DNA of 64,000 bases from VRUE01 sp036379955 (lineage in GTDB: Bacteria > Actinomycetota > Thermoleophilia > Solirubrobacterales > 70-9): NCBI GenBank assembly GCA_036379955.1, contig DASVFR010000015.1:1-64000 (forward strand), written 5' to 3'. A program made the translations under genes and the position numbers. Shown here one piece after another: positions 31,542 through 41,134 of the stretch; within the stretch, counting starts at the first letter, position 1; every line of letters begins with the position of its first letter. The notes beneath the pieces were generated by a model. The model was not told the DNA's origin and ran no database searches. It was given only the letters and a program-made list of their open reading frames with translations.

Positions 31542-32185
31542 GCGCGAGGTGGGCATCGGCCGCCCGCGCGCAGCTGGCCGCCTCCGATCCGACGATGGCG
31601 GCGCTGATCGAGCGGGTCGGCAAGATCGACCTGGAGACGCGGCTGCGACGCCGCAGCGAGGAGCGGCCAGCCGACGCCTACGGGGCGCTGCTGCGCGCGA
31701 TCGTCGGCCAGCAGCTCTCGACCAAGGCGGCGCGGACGATCTACGGCCGGGTGCTGGAGCTCTTCGACGGGCGCACACCGTCGCCCGAGCAGCTGCTCGA
31801 CGTCGACGAGGAAGCGCTGCGCGCCTGCGGGCTCTCCGGCCGCAAGGCCGAATACGTGCGCGACCTCGCCGCCCACGTGCTCTCTGGCGAGCTGGAGCTC
31901 GACCGGCTCGGCGAGCTCTCCGACGAGGAGGCGATCGCCGAGATCGTCGCCGTGCGCGGGCTCGGCGTGTGGACCGCGAAGATGTTCCTCATGTTCCACC
32001 TCGAACGGCCCGACGTACTCTCCGGCGGCGACCTCGGCATCCGCAAGGCGATCCAGATCGAGTACGGGCTGGCGGAGATGCCGTCGCCGGCGCGAGTGCT
32101 CGAGATCGGCGAGCCCTGGCGCCCCCAGCGCAGCCTCGCCTCCCTCTACCTCTGGGAGTCGCTGGCGGCCACCCCGGTCGAGTGA
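31538..32185 (+). CDS. DNA-3-methyladenine glycosylase II (AlkA-like HhH-GPD)
   Basis: 215 residues. AYGALLRAIVGQQLSTKAAR opens the HhH-GPD superfamily domain; IAEIVAVRGLGVWTAKMFLM is the helix-hairpin-helix and the aspartate in VLSGGDLGIRKAI the catalytic residue. It would excise alkylated purines. There is no Ada-like N-terminal domain. Coupling to an enoyl-CoA hydratase is probably just a packed operon. Confidence 0.9.
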   Translation: MSARWASAARAQLAASDPTMAALIERVGKIDLETRLRRRSEERPADAYGALLRAIVGQQLSTKAARTIYGRVLELFDGRTPSPEQLLDVDEEALRACGLSGRKAEYVRDLAAHVLSGELELDRLGELSDEEAIAEIVAVRGLGVWTAKMFLMFHLERPDVLSGGDLGIRKAIQIEYGLAEMPSPARVLEIGEPWRPQRSLASLYLWESLAATPVE

Positions 32186-32197
32186 GCTCACCCCCAG

Positions 32198-32245
32198 ACG
32201 TGCCCGCCGTGCGGTGCCTTTTTGGCCCCCTGAGAGCGGGCGCGT
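32198..32245. repeat. 48-base nested hairpin upstream of bioB, tentative family member
   Basis: ACGTGCCCGC (32198-32207) pairs with 32236-32245 with one G-T wobble and encloses a second hairpin around TTTTT. It is 48 bases long like other palindromes here, but the core lacks the CATA motif. It begins 12 bases after the alkA stop and ends 29 bases before bioB, so it could be a terminator or leader structure. Confidence 0.45.
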
Positions 32246-32274
32246 CCGGCGCGCGGCCTAGCCTTGCGCGCTGA

Positions 32275-33408
32275 ATGGCGTCTCTGATCTCCTTTGAGGA
32301 AGCCCTCGCGCTGGGCGAGTTGACGGACCACGAGGAGATCGGCGAGCTGGTCGAGCGCGCCTGGGCGGTACGGCGCGAGAACTTCGGCGACGCAACCGAC
32401 ATGTGCTCGTTGGTCAACGCCAAGTCGGGCGGCTGCGCCGAGGACTGCGGCTTCTGCGCCCAGTCGCGCTACGCCGAGGCCGACACGCCGATGCACGCGA
32501 TGATGGAGCCCGAGCAGATCCTCGAGCACGCGCGGGCGGCCGAGGCGGCCGGTGCCCACCGCTTCTGCATGGTCACCCAGGGCCAGGGCCTCTCCAAGCG
32601 CGACTTCGAGAAGATCCTCGAGGGGGCGCGGCTGGTCGCCGAGCGGACCAACCTCAAGCGCTGCGCCTCGATCGGCCACATGTCGGCCGAGCGCGCGAAG
32701 AAGCTGCGCGAGGCCGGCGTCCAGCGCGTCCACCACAACGTCGAGTCGTCGCGCTCCTACTACCCGGAGGTATCGACCACGGTCCGCTACGAGGGCCGGC
32801 TGCGCACGATCGACGCGGTCAAGGAGGCCGGCCTGGAGACCTGCGTCGGCGGCATCCTCAATCTCGGCGAGTCGCCACGCCAGCGGGTCGAGATGGCCTT
32901 CGAGCTGGCCGAGCTCGAGCCGACCTCGGTGCCGATCAACCTGCTCAACCCGCGCGAGGGGACGAAGTTCGGCGATCGGCCGCTGATGGACGCCTGGGAG
33001 GTGGTCAAGTGGGTCGCGATCTTCCGCCTGATCATCCCCGGCGCCCTCTTTCGCCTCTGCGGCGGCCGGGTCGAGAACCTCGGCGACCTGCAGCCGCTGG
33101 CGGTCAAGGCCGGGCTCAACGGCGTGATGATGGGCAACTTCCTGACCACCCTCGGAGCGGAACCAGAGGACGACCGGGCGATGTTCGAGGAGCTCGGTCT
33201 AAACGTCGCCCGCCAGCCCGACAACGGCGCCAACCCGCGACCCGACAACCGCGACGGCTGGCTCGCCGGCGAGACCCCGGCGACGCCGATGGAAGAGCTG
33301 GTCGACCGCCAGGAGGAAGCCGACTTCTGGGACCCCTCGACCCAGCTGCGCGTGATCAAGAAGACAAAGAAGCCACCTCCTTATCCGGTCGCTAAGAACG
33401 TCGTATGA
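32275..33408 (+). CDS. bioB: Biotin synthase
   Basis: 377 residues, a radical-SAM enzyme that inserts sulfur into dethiobiotin. GGCAEDCGFCAQS holds the C-x3-C-x2-C cluster ligands, HHNVESSRSYYPEVSTT and GGILNLGES match the SAM and dethiobiotin sites. The domain ends near residue 315; the last ~60 residues (from about PDNGANPRPDNRDG) are a charged extension not seen in short BioB proteins. The stop overlaps bioF as ATGA. Confidence 0.97.
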   Translation: MASLISFEEALALGELTDHEEIGELVERAWAVRRENFGDATDMCSLVNAKSGGCAEDCGFCAQSRYAEADTPMHAMMEPEQILEHARAAEAAGAHRFCMVTQGQGLSKRDFEKILEGARLVAERTNLKRCASIGHMSAERAKKLREAGVQRVHHNVESSRSYYPEVSTTVRYEGRLRTIDAVKEAGLETCVGGILNLGESPRQRVEMAFELAELEPTSVPINLLNPREGTKFGDRPLMDAWEVVKWVAIFRLIIPGALFRLCGGRVENLGDLQPLAVKAGLNGVMMGNFLTTLGAEPEDDRAMFEELGLNVARQPDNGANPRPDNRDGWLAGETPATPMEELVDRQEEADFWDPSTQLRVIKKTKKPPPYPVAKNVV

Positions 33409-34592
33409 CGGACATCGCGGAGCGGCTTGAGGAGCTTCGCGAGAGCGGGCTCCAGCGGCGGTTGCGGCTGGTGCAGAGCCCGCAGGGACCGCGCGTCCTG
33501 CTCGACGGCAGGGACGTGCTGCTGCTCTGCTCGAACGACTACCTGGGGCTCGCCGGGCATCCGCGGATCAGGACGGCCGCGGCCGAGGCCGCGATGCGCT
33601 GGGGCGCGGGCTCAGGTTCGGCGCGGCTGATCGCGGGCAACATGCCGCCGCACCTCGACCTGGAGCGGCGCCTTGCCGAGTTCAAGGGCTACGGATCGGC
33701 GCTGCTCTTCGGCTCCGGCTACCTGGCGAACACCGGGACGATCGCGGCCCTGGCCGGTCGTGGCGAGGTGATCTTCTCCGACGAGCTCAACCATGCGAGC
33801 ATCGTCGACGGCTGCCGCTTGAGCCGGGCCGAGACCTTCATCTACCGCCACGGTGACGTCGAGCACCTCGCCTGGGGGCTGCGGGAAGCGGGCGCCCGGG
33901 CGGCGCTGATCGTCAGCGACGGTCTCTTTTCAATGGACGGCGACGTGGCGCCGCTGGCAGAGCTGTCCGAGCTCGCCCGCCGCCACTCCTGCCGGCTGCT
34001 GGTCGACGAGGCTCACGCCACGGGGACGCTGGGCCCTGGCGGCCGCGGCTCGGTCGCCGCCGCCGGCCTCAGCGGCGAGGTCGACGTCGTCGTCGGCACG
34101 CTGGGCAAGGCACTCGGCTCCTACGGCGCCTACGTCTGCACCGATGCCGAGCTGACCGAATACCTGCTCAACGCGGCGCGCGCGTTCGTCTTCTCGACCG
34201 CGCCGCCGCCGCCCGCCGTCGCCGCCGCCCAGGCCGCGCTAGAGCTGCTCGAAGCGCATCCCGAGCGGGTCGAGCGCGTGGCGATCAACGCGGCGACGCT
34301 GCGCCGCGCCCTCGCGGCCGAGGGCCTGCCGGTGGCCGACTCGGGAACCCAGATCGTGCCGCTGGCGATCGGCGACGCGGGTCTGACCATGTCCCTCTGC
34401 GAGCGTCTGCTGGAGGGCGGCGTCTTCGCCCAGGGCATCCGTCCCCCAACGGTCCCGGCAGGCACCTCGCGCTTGCGCTTCTCGGTGACCGCGGCGCACC
34501 GGCGCGCCGAGCTGGAGTCCGCCGCCGAGCTGGTCGGCGAGACCGCGCGCGACCTCGGCCTCTTCGCCAACCCCACCCCCCTCGCCGCCTGA
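33405..34592 (+). CDS. bioF: 8-amino-7-oxononanoate synthase
   Basis: 395 residues of the PLP alpha-oxoamine synthase family that joins alanine to pimeloyl thioester. CSNDYLGLAGHPRI, FSDELNHASIVDG, LLVDEAHATGTLG and VVVGTLGKALGSYGAY (the lysine binds PLP) are intact. It is coupled to bioB and followed 5 bases after its stop by a 50-base palindrome before bioD. Confidence 0.96.
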   Translation: MTDIAERLEELRESGLQRRLRLVQSPQGPRVLLDGRDVLLLCSNDYLGLAGHPRIRTAAAEAAMRWGAGSGSARLIAGNMPPHLDLERRLAEFKGYGSALLFGSGYLANTGTIAALAGRGEVIFSDELNHASIVDGCRLSRAETFIYRHGDVEHLAWGLREAGARAALIVSDGLFSMDGDVAPLAELSELARRHSCRLLVDEAHATGTLGPGGRGSVAAAGLSGEVDVVVGTLGKALGSYGAYVCTDAELTEYLLNAARAFVFSTAPPPPAVAAAQAALELLEAHPERVERVAINAATLRRALAAEGLPVADSGTQIVPLAIGDAGLTMSLCERLLEGGVFAQGIRPPTVPAGTSRLRFSVTAAHRRAELESAAELVGETARDLGLFANPTPLAA

Positions 34593-34596
34593 CGGG

Positions 34597-34646
34597 GACG
34601 TGCCGTCTCTTAGGCACCCATATGGGCACATAAGAGACGGCACGTC
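34597..34646. repeat. 50-bp palindrome (ACGTGCCG...CGGCACGT type) between bioF and bioD
   Basis: Arms GACGTGCCGTCTCTTA (34597-34612) and the exact complement (34631-34646) flank an 18-base centre with CCCATATGGG. It shares ends, centre and spacing with the palindrome at 4941-4988 although the arm sequences between differ. It could terminate or process the bioBF transcript, but bioD continues on the same strand 17 bases later. Confidence 0.88.
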
Positions 34647-34663
34647 GGAAGGCCGCTGACGGG

Positions 34664-35368
34664 ATGCCGGGCGTGTTCGTTACCGGAACGGGGACCGAGG
34701 TCGGCAAGACCGTGGTCGCCGCGGTCATCGCCCACACCCTCGCGAGCGAGGGCAAGCACGTAGCCGTCTTCAAGCCCGCCGTCACCGGCCTCGACGACCA
34801 CCCCGACCCTGGTGCCGACGGGCCGCAAATGTGTCGATATGTCACGTTCACGGCCCGTCGGCCCGACCATGTGGTGCTGCGGGAAGCAGCGGGGTCGGGG
34901 CAGACGGACGACGAGATCGCGCCCTACCGCTACGAGCCACCGATGTCGCCGCACCTGGCGGCAGCGCTGACGGACGAGGAGATCGATCCGGGGCGGTTGC
35001 GGGAAGGCGCGCGGGCCGCGGCGGACGGCGCCGAGGCGTTCGTCTGCGAGGGGGTCGGGGGGCTGCTGGTTCCGCTCGCGCCCGGCTATCTCGTGCGCGA
35101 CTTCGCCGCCGACCTCGCGCTGCCGCTCGTCGTCGTCGCCTCACCGGGGCTGGGGACGATCAACCACACTCTGCTCACGGTCGAGGCGGCGCGCGCCGCC
35201 GGGCTCGCGGTCGAGCTGATCGTCCTCAACCCCTGGCCGGACTCTCCGGGCCAGATCGAGGAGTCGAACCGCGAGACGATCGCGGCACTCACCGCCGTGC
35301 GGGTGAAGACGCTGCCGCGAATCGACCTCGACGACCCCGCGAGCTGGCCGCAACTGGCGCTCAGCTGA
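34664..35368 (+). CDS. bioD: Dethiobiotin synthetase with an in-frame palindromic-element insertion
   Basis: 234 residues. The P-loop GTGTEVGKTVVAA, KPAVTG, PPMSPHLAA and CEGVGGLLVPL give a complete ATP-dependent dethiobiotin synthetase. Between the KPAVTG and AAGSGQTDDEIAPYRY blocks lie residues 51-67 (ADGPQMCRYVTFTARRP) that are encoded by the palindrome at 34814-34862 and are foreign to the family pattern. The segment falls in a surface loop region and the frame is intact, so the enzyme probably works. Confidence 0.95.
   Translation: MPGVFVTGTGTEVGKTVVAAVIAHTLASEGKHVAVFKPAVTGLDDHPDPGADGPQMCRYVTFTARRPDHVVLREAAGSGQTDDEIAPYRYEPPMSPHLAAALTDEEIDPGRLREGARAAADGAEAFVCEGVGGLLVPLAPGYLVRDFAADLALPLVVVASPGLGTINHTLLTVEAARAAGLAVELIVLNPWPDSPGQIEESNRETIAALTAVRVKTLPRIDLDDPASWPQLALS
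34814..34862. repeat. Nested palindromic element, subfamily 1, inside bioD
   Basis: A perfect 12-bp stem GCCGACGGGCCG (34814-34825) pairs with 34851-34862 around a 25-base core with GTG/CAC as inner stem and a GATATGTC centre. The stem is identical to that at 259-270 and 25892-25903. It begins exactly at a codon boundary of bioD (codon 51). Confidence 0.88.
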
Positions 35369-35406
35369 TAAGCCCGTCGAGCAGGTGCCGCGCCGCTCGC
35401 CAGCCC

Positions 35407-36909
35407 CTAGGCGACGGGCTCGCCCGCGCCAATGGCCTCGCGCCCGGCCAACCCCTCGCCGCCGGCGCTGACCGCCGCCTCGGAGGCCCGAGCGCTGACC
35501 GAGTCGCGCGCCCCGCCGCGGATCGCGGCGGCCCCGATCGCAGCTCCGGCCGCGGCCACCACGGCGCAGACGCTCATCGCGAAGCCGAGCGCGTCGACGA
35601 ACTGCTGCGGCGTCGCTTCCGCGAAGCTGGCTCCGACCGAGCCCTGGAAGATCGCGCCGGTGACGGCAACGCCGAGGCTGCCGCCGACCATGCGGAACAT
35701 CGAGAGCACGCCGGAGGCGATGCCGGCCTTCTCGACCGGGACCGCGTTCATCGCCGCGCTCGTCATCGGCGACATCGTCAGGGCGATGCCGATGCCGAGC
35801 AGCATGAATCCCGGCAGCAGATCGAGGTAGCTGGAGTCGACCGCGATCCCGCTGAAGCTGTAGAGCGACGCGGCGACGACGAGCAGGCCGGCGACGATCA
35901 GCCAGCGCGGCCCGAAGCGGTCGGCGAGCCGGCCGGCGATCGGCGCCAGGCCGACGATCATCAGCGTCGACGGCAGGAACCTGATCCCGGCCTCCAGCGG
36001 CGAGTAGCGCAGGATGTCCTGCATGTAGATGGCGAGGAAGAAGAAGACGCCCAGCATCGAGAAGGAGACGATCATCGCGACGACGACCGCGCCGAGGAAG
36101 TTGCGGTCGGAGAAGAAGTGGAACTCGACCATCGGCACGCGGACGCGCAGCTCGATCGCGACGAAGAGGGCCAGGCCGATCGCGGCGCCGGCGAGCAGGG
36201 CGACGATCTGGGGAGAGCCCCAACCCCATTCGTTGCCCTCGACCAAGGCGAGAACGAGCGCCGTGAGCGAGGCGGTCGAGATGCCGACTCCGGCGAAATC
36301 GACCTCACGGCCGACGGTCCGGTCGCGCGACTCGCGCACGGCGAAGAGCGAAGCGACGACCGCGCCGATCGCGACCGGGATGTTGAGGTAGAAGATCGCC
36401 CGCCAGCTGACGTGCTCGGTGAGCAGGCCGCCGACCACCGGGCCGACGGCCAGCGCCAGCCCGGAGACCCCGGCCCAGGTCCCCATCGCCTTGCCGCGCT
36501 CCTGCGCCGGAAAGGCGTCGGTGATGATCGAGAGCGTCGCCGGCATCATCAGCGCCGCGCCCACCCCCTGGACGACGCGGCTGATCACGAGGTCGGTCTG
36601 GCTGACCGCGAGCCCGGCGGTCGCCGAGGAGAGGGCGAAGATGACGACGCCGGCGAGGAACATGCGGCGGCGCCCGAAGATGTCGCCGAGCCGACCGCCG
36701 GTCGCCAGCAGCACGGCGAAGGAGAGCGTGTAGCCGTTGACGGTCCACTCGAGACCGGAGATCGAGGCCCCGAGATCGCGCTGAATCGAGGGTAGGGCGA
36801 CGTTCACGACCGTGTTGTCGAGCATGATCATGAACAGCGCGAAGCACATCGCGCCGAGCGTCCACCACTTGCGGTTGTCCTCGGTTATCAGGTGGCGATA
36901 ACAGGTCAC
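35407..36909 (-). CDS. MFS transporter, drug:H+ antiporter-2 (14-TM, EmrB/QacA) type
   Basis: 500 residues with about 14 hydrophobic helices. LDNTVVNVALPSIQRDLGAS is the family motif D1 in the first helix, then GGRLGDIFGRRRMFLAG (motif A) and GVGAALMMPATLSIITDAFP (motif C-like). It would export a hydrophobic compound using the proton gradient. The GTG start overlaps the MarR stop as GTGA, with AAGGAGGTAGGACC as ribosome site. Placement between bioD and bioA may reflect chance insertion; biotin export has no support. Confidence 0.92.
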   Translation of the reverse strand: MTCYRHLITEDNRKWWTLGAMCFALFMIMLDNTVVNVALPSIQRDLGASISGLEWTVNGYTLSFAVLLATGGRLGDIFGRRRMFLAGVVIFALSSATAGLAVSQTDLVISRVVQGVGAALMMPATLSIITDAFPAQERGKAMGTWAGVSGLALAVGPVVGGLLTEHVSWRAIFYLNIPVAIGAVVASLFAVRESRDRTVGREVDFAGVGISTASLTALVLALVEGNEWGWGSPQIVALLAGAAIGLALFVAIELRVRVPMVEFHFFSDRNFLGAVVVAMIVSFSMLGVFFFLAIYMQDILRYSPLEAGIRFLPSTLMIVGLAPIAGRLADRFGPRWLIVAGLLVVAASLYSFSGIAVDSSYLDLLPGFMLLGIGIALTMSPMTSAAMNAVPVEKAGIASGVLSMFRMVGGSLGVAVTGAIFQGSVGASFAEATPQQFVDALGFAMSVCAVVAAAGAAIGAAAIRGGARDSVSARASEAAVSAGGEGLAGREAIGAGEPVA

Positions 36910-37430
36910 GGTCCTACCTCCTTCATCCGCGCGTAGGCCTCGGCGATGTCCTCGCGGTCCATCAAGGCCTCGATCGCGGCGTCGATCTTGCGGCGCTGGG
37001 CGGCCGTCAGGCTGGCGGCGAAGGCCTCCATCCCGGCCTGGCGCACGACCAGCAGGGTGTCGACGAGCTTCTTGCCCCGGGCGGCGATCGCCACGCGGCG
37101 CACGCGCCGGTCGTCGGGGTCCTCGACCCGGGTGGCCAACCGCTTCTTGACCAGGCCGTCGACCGCGCGGCTCATCGAGGGGACCGACATGCCGAGGGTC
37201 TCGGCCAGGTCGCTGACGTGACGTGCCTCGGCAGCCTCGCCGAGGCCGCCGAGCTCGAGCAGCGCCTTCGACTGGGTCATCGAGAGCCCGCTCTCCTCGA
37301 TCACCCGCAGCATGTTGCCCCGGTCGTAGAGGAAGAGATGACGCAGCAGCGCGCTGAGGCGCGCCGCGGTGTCCTGCGCCTCGGCGCCTACCTCGACCGT
37401 CTCGATGTTCGCGATCTCGCTTGCCTGCAT
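36906..37430 (-). CDS. MarR-family transcriptional regulator
   Basis: 174 residues. The winged helix is ESGLSMTQSKALLELGGLGE, VSDLAETLGMSVPSMSRAVD and GLVKKRLATRVEDPDDRRVR with the DRR wing signature. It is first in an operon with the MFS exporter and is preceded by a palindrome likely to be its operator, the common arrangement for ligand-relieved efflux control. Confidence 0.93.
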   Translation of the reverse strand: MQASEIANIETVEVGAEAQDTAARLSALLRHLFLYDRGNMLRVIEESGLSMTQSKALLELGGLGEAAEARHVSDLAETLGMSVPSMSRAVDGLVKKRLATRVEDPDDRRVRRVAIAARGKKLVDTLLVVRQAGMEAFAASLTAAQRRKIDAAIEALMDREDIAEAYARMKEVGP

Positions 37431-37436
37431 CTCGTT

Positions 37437-37460
37437 AATAGTTGCATATCAGCAACTATT
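37437..37460. promoter_or_regulatory. Probable MarR operator
   Basis: AATAGTTGC (37437-37445) and GCAACTATT (37452-37460) form a 9-bp inverted repeat with a 6-base ATATCA spacer, 6 bases upstream of the marR start and in the region divergent to bioA. Sequence style (AGTTGC...GCAACT) and place fit a MarR site; bioA could be affected as well. Confidence 0.75.
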
Positions 37461-37530
37461 TCTCAAACGAGATATTTGTTCGTGTGATGAATATCACTCC
37501 CCGTCCGGGAGCGGAGCTAGGGTCGCTTCG

Positions 37531-38837
<1,307 letters not shown>

Positions 38838-38838
<1 letters not shown>

Positions 38839-38937
38839 CGGGCGGGTCCTGTCGCCGCAGGGGACCCACCGCCCCTTCCGGTCGCTAAAGCGTCCTCAGG
38901 GGCGGTTCCCCCTACGGCGCCACCCGCCCGAGATGCG
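38838..38937. repeat. 100-base structured repeat K between bioA and NUDIX
   Basis: Ends GCGGGCGGGTCCTG (38838-38851) and CGCCACCCGCCCGAGATGCG (38918-38937). Inside, ACCGCCCC (38868-38875) pairs with GGGGCGGT (38899-38906) around CGCTAAAGCG, and the GGGCGGGT/ACCCGCCC outer arms pair too, giving a multi-branched hairpin. Its two ends recur in reverse complement as the two ends of the element at 39611-39763. Confidence 0.8.
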
Positions 38938-38953
38938 GGATAGGGTCACGCCG

Positions 38954-39595
38954 ATGGACGAGCGCAAGCGGGGACCCGCGGAGGCACCCAACCTCGGTGA
39001 GCCGAGCGAGCCGCGTCCCGCAGCTTCAGTGGTGCTTCTCAGGCGCGGGGGGAAGCACTCTGAGAGAGCTTTGGAGGTGCTGCTGCTGAAGCGGACGGAG
39101 GAGGCTAGGTTCATGCCGGGGGTGTGGGTGTTTCCCGGCGGGTCGGTGGACGACGGGGACGGGGAGGACGAAGCGCGGTTCAAGGCGTGCGCGGTGCGGG
39201 AGCTGGAGGAGGAGGCCGGGATCGCGCTCCCCGCGGACGAGGAGCTGGTGCTCTTCTCGCGCTGGATCACCCCCGAGGTGATCTCGCGCCGCTTCGACGC
39301 CTGGTTCTTCCTCGCCCTTGCCCCAGCCCACACCCCGCCGAAGCCCGACGGCACCGAGACCGTAGACGCCGCCTGGTTCGAGCCCTCAAAAGCCCTATCA
39401 GCCCAAGCCGCCGGCGACCTCGCCCTCGCCTTCCCCACCATCAAGCAGCTAGAGCTCCTAGCGGAGTTCGGAAACGCCGACGAGGCAATTGCAGCTCACC
39501 GCAACCGCCCCGTAGACCCCATCCTCCCCAAGGTCCTGGGAAGCTCAAAAGACCATCGCGTAGTCCTCCCGGGCGACCCGGATTACCCCGACTGA
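38954..39595 (+). CDS. NUDIX-family hydrolase
   Basis: 213 residues from the ATG at 38954 (an in-frame ATG at 38933 would lie inside the repeat). PGVWVFPGGSVDDGDGED leads into the NUDIX helix ACAVRELEEEAGIALP with the R-E-x-x-E-E metal motif. The substrate, a nucleoside or CoA-type diphosphate, is unknown. The gene is bracketed by related structured repeats in opposite orientation. Confidence 0.88.
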   Translation: MDERKRGPAEAPNLGEPSEPRPAASVVLLRRGGKHSERALEVLLLKRTEEARFMPGVWVFPGGSVDDGDGEDEARFKACAVRELEEEAGIALPADEELVLFSRWITPEVISRRFDAWFFLALAPAHTPPKPDGTETVDAAWFEPSKALSAQAAGDLALAFPTIKQLELLAEFGNADEAIAAHRNRPVDPILPKVLGSSKDHRVVLPGDPDYPD

Positions 39596-39610
39596 GCCGT
39601 TTCCTGATCT

Positions 39611-39763
39611 CGCATCTCGGGCGGGTGGCGTCGGGTGGGGGTGTCCGGCGCAGCGCGGCGTCTCGTTTTTCGCCCGGCCGACCCTCAAGCGAATCGGTGA
39701 CTCTTCTGGCGAAAAACCCAGCGCGAAGCCGGACACCCCCACCCGACGCCAGGACCCGCCCGC
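39611..39763. repeat. 153-base nested palindrome L after NUDIX
   Basis: Three nested arm pairs are visible: GGGCGGGT/ACCCGCCC at the outside, a 21-base near-continuous arm starting CGTCGGGTGGGGGTGTCC (from 39629) matching GGACACCCCCACCCGACG (to 39748), and GTTTTTCGCC (39665-39674) with GGCGAAAAAC (39708-39717). The ends CGCATCTCGGGCGGGTGGCG and CAGGACCCGCCCGC are reverse complements of the ends of element K. It ends directly at the stop of the next, opposing gene (39764). Confidence 0.85.
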
Positions 39764-40438
39764 TTATGCGTCCCCAGGAAACGGCGCCAATCCCGCATGC
39801 CACGGCCCTGGTGGATACGTGTGAATGCCACTCTCGTCCATCTCAAACTGCAGCCTTTTAAACAGCTCCCCCGCGTTTTTGAGCATCGCCTTCAACTCCT
39901 CCTCGCTGCGCTCCCGCAAGCGCCAGAGGAACCAAAGCTGGCGGTCGTTGACGCCGAAATCGACCTCGCCGGTCAGCGTCGTCGCCCAAGCGAGGAAGCC
40001 GGACCCGAACAGCTCGCGCAGCCTGACCGGGTCGTACTCGCTCGGCACCGTTGCCTGGAAGCGCTTGTTGAAGTCGATCGACTCGAACTCGACCTTGCGG
40101 GCGAAGCGCTTGGTCACGACCTCGTGGCCCTCGATCGACTCGACGTTGAAAGCCGGCACGACTTTCGCCAGATCCGGCATGTGCGCCTTCGCGAGGAGCG
40201 CCGTCGGCAGCACCGCCTTCGAGAAGAGGCCGCCGACTTCGCGTTCGTCGGCGTCGCAGCTCGAGCCCCAGAAACCCTCGGCAAGCTGTCCGGTCAGCCG
40301 GTTAACACCGCCCACGCAGAGCGCCACCGGCCCGTCCTTGGGGTTGATCCCCCCAACCGCCTCATAGGTGAGCTCGTGCCGCTCGCCGTAGCGACGCACG
40401 GTCTCGGCCCATTCCTGCGCTTCCGCCTTGGCCCCCAT
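39764..40438 (-). CDS. Conserved protein of unknown function (possibly DUF3137-like)
   Basis: 224 residues, no signal peptide or membrane segment. DFNKRFQATVPSEYDPVRLR and FLAWATTLTGEVDFGVND resemble the soluble part of DUF3137 proteins, which are often next to lemA, as here; I regard this as tentative. FARKVEFESIDF and the C-terminal YPPGPWHAGLAPFPG are other distinctive segments. It is divergent from lemA across a palindromic element. Confidence 0.6.
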   Translation of the reverse strand: MGAKAEAQEWAETVRRYGERHELTYEAVGGINPKDGPVALCVGGVNRLTGQLAEGFWGSSCDADEREVGGLFSKAVLPTALLAKAHMPDLAKVVPAFNVESIEGHEVVTKRFARKVEFESIDFNKRFQATVPSEYDPVRLRELFGSGFLAWATTLTGEVDFGVNDRQLWFLWRLRERSEEELKAMLKNAGELFKRLQFEMDESGIHTYPPGPWHAGLAPFPGDA

Positions 40439-40466
40439 CGGACGCCGATCCTACGTCCTAACCCGC

Positions 40467-40511
40467 GGTGCAACGCCCTTGACATGTAATGGATGTAGAA
40501 CGCGTTGCACC
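40467..40511. repeat. Nested palindromic element between DUF3137-like gene and lemA
   Basis: GGTGCAACGC (40467-40476) pairs exactly with 40502-40511 around a 25-base core with inner stem ACAT/ATGT at core positions 6-9 and 17-20, the same geometry as the copy at 30453. The core also contains TTGACA, so a lemA promoter may be embedded in it. Confidence 0.78.
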
Positions 40512-40538
40512 CGGGGGATGGGGCGCTAGGATGGCCGC

Positions 40539-41105
40539 ATGGTCATCCTCCTGATCGTGATCGTCGCCGTCCTCGTCATCGGCGTCCTCTACTTCATCGC
40601 CAAGCGCAACTCGATCATCGCCTCGCGCAACCGGGTCGACGAGTCCTGGAGCGGGATCGACGTCCAGCTGAAGCGCCGCCACGACCTCGTCCCCAACCTG
40701 GTCGAGACGGTCAAGGGCTACGCCGAGCACGAGAAACAGGTCTTCGAGAAAGTGACGGCGGCGCGGGCCGACGCGATGTCCGCCCAGGGCGTCGGCGATA
40801 CCGCCAAAGCCGAGGAGAAGCTGACCGGCGCGCTGACCGACCTGCGCGCGGTTGCCGAGAACTACCCGAACCTGCGCGCCACCGAAAACTTCCAGCAGCT
40901 GAGCCGCAACCTCTCCCAGCTTGAGGACGAAATCCAAGCCTCGCGCCGCATCTACAACTCCAACGTGCAGTCCTACAACACCGAGATCCAGCAGTTCCCC
41001 GGCTCGATCATCGCCAACCAGGGCGGCTTCACCGCACGCGAGTACTTCGAGATCGAAGACGCCACGCAGCGCGAACCGGTTTCAGTCAGCTTCGACAAAG
41101 ACTGA
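40539..41105 (+). CDS. lemA: LemA family protein
   Basis: 188 residues: one N-terminal membrane helix (ILLIVIVAVLVIGVLYFI) then the long helical LemA domain with NRVDESWSGIDVQLKRRHDL, VPNLVETVKGYAEHE and IQQFPGSIIA. The C-terminal ARE-YFEIED is typical. Role unknown; the family is often linked to membrane stress and to DUF3137-like or TPM-type genes. Confidence 0.95.
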   Translation: MVILLIVIVAVLVIGVLYFIAKRNSIIASRNRVDESWSGIDVQLKRRHDLVPNLVETVKGYAEHEKQVFEKVTAARADAMSAQGVGDTAKAEEKLTGALTDLRAVAENYPNLRATENFQQLSRNLSQLEDEIQASRRIYNSNVQSYNTEIQQFPGSIIANQGGFTAREYFEIEDATQREPVSVSFDKD

Positions 41106-41134
41106 CCGGGCGATCCGCTCTAATCTTTCTTGTC

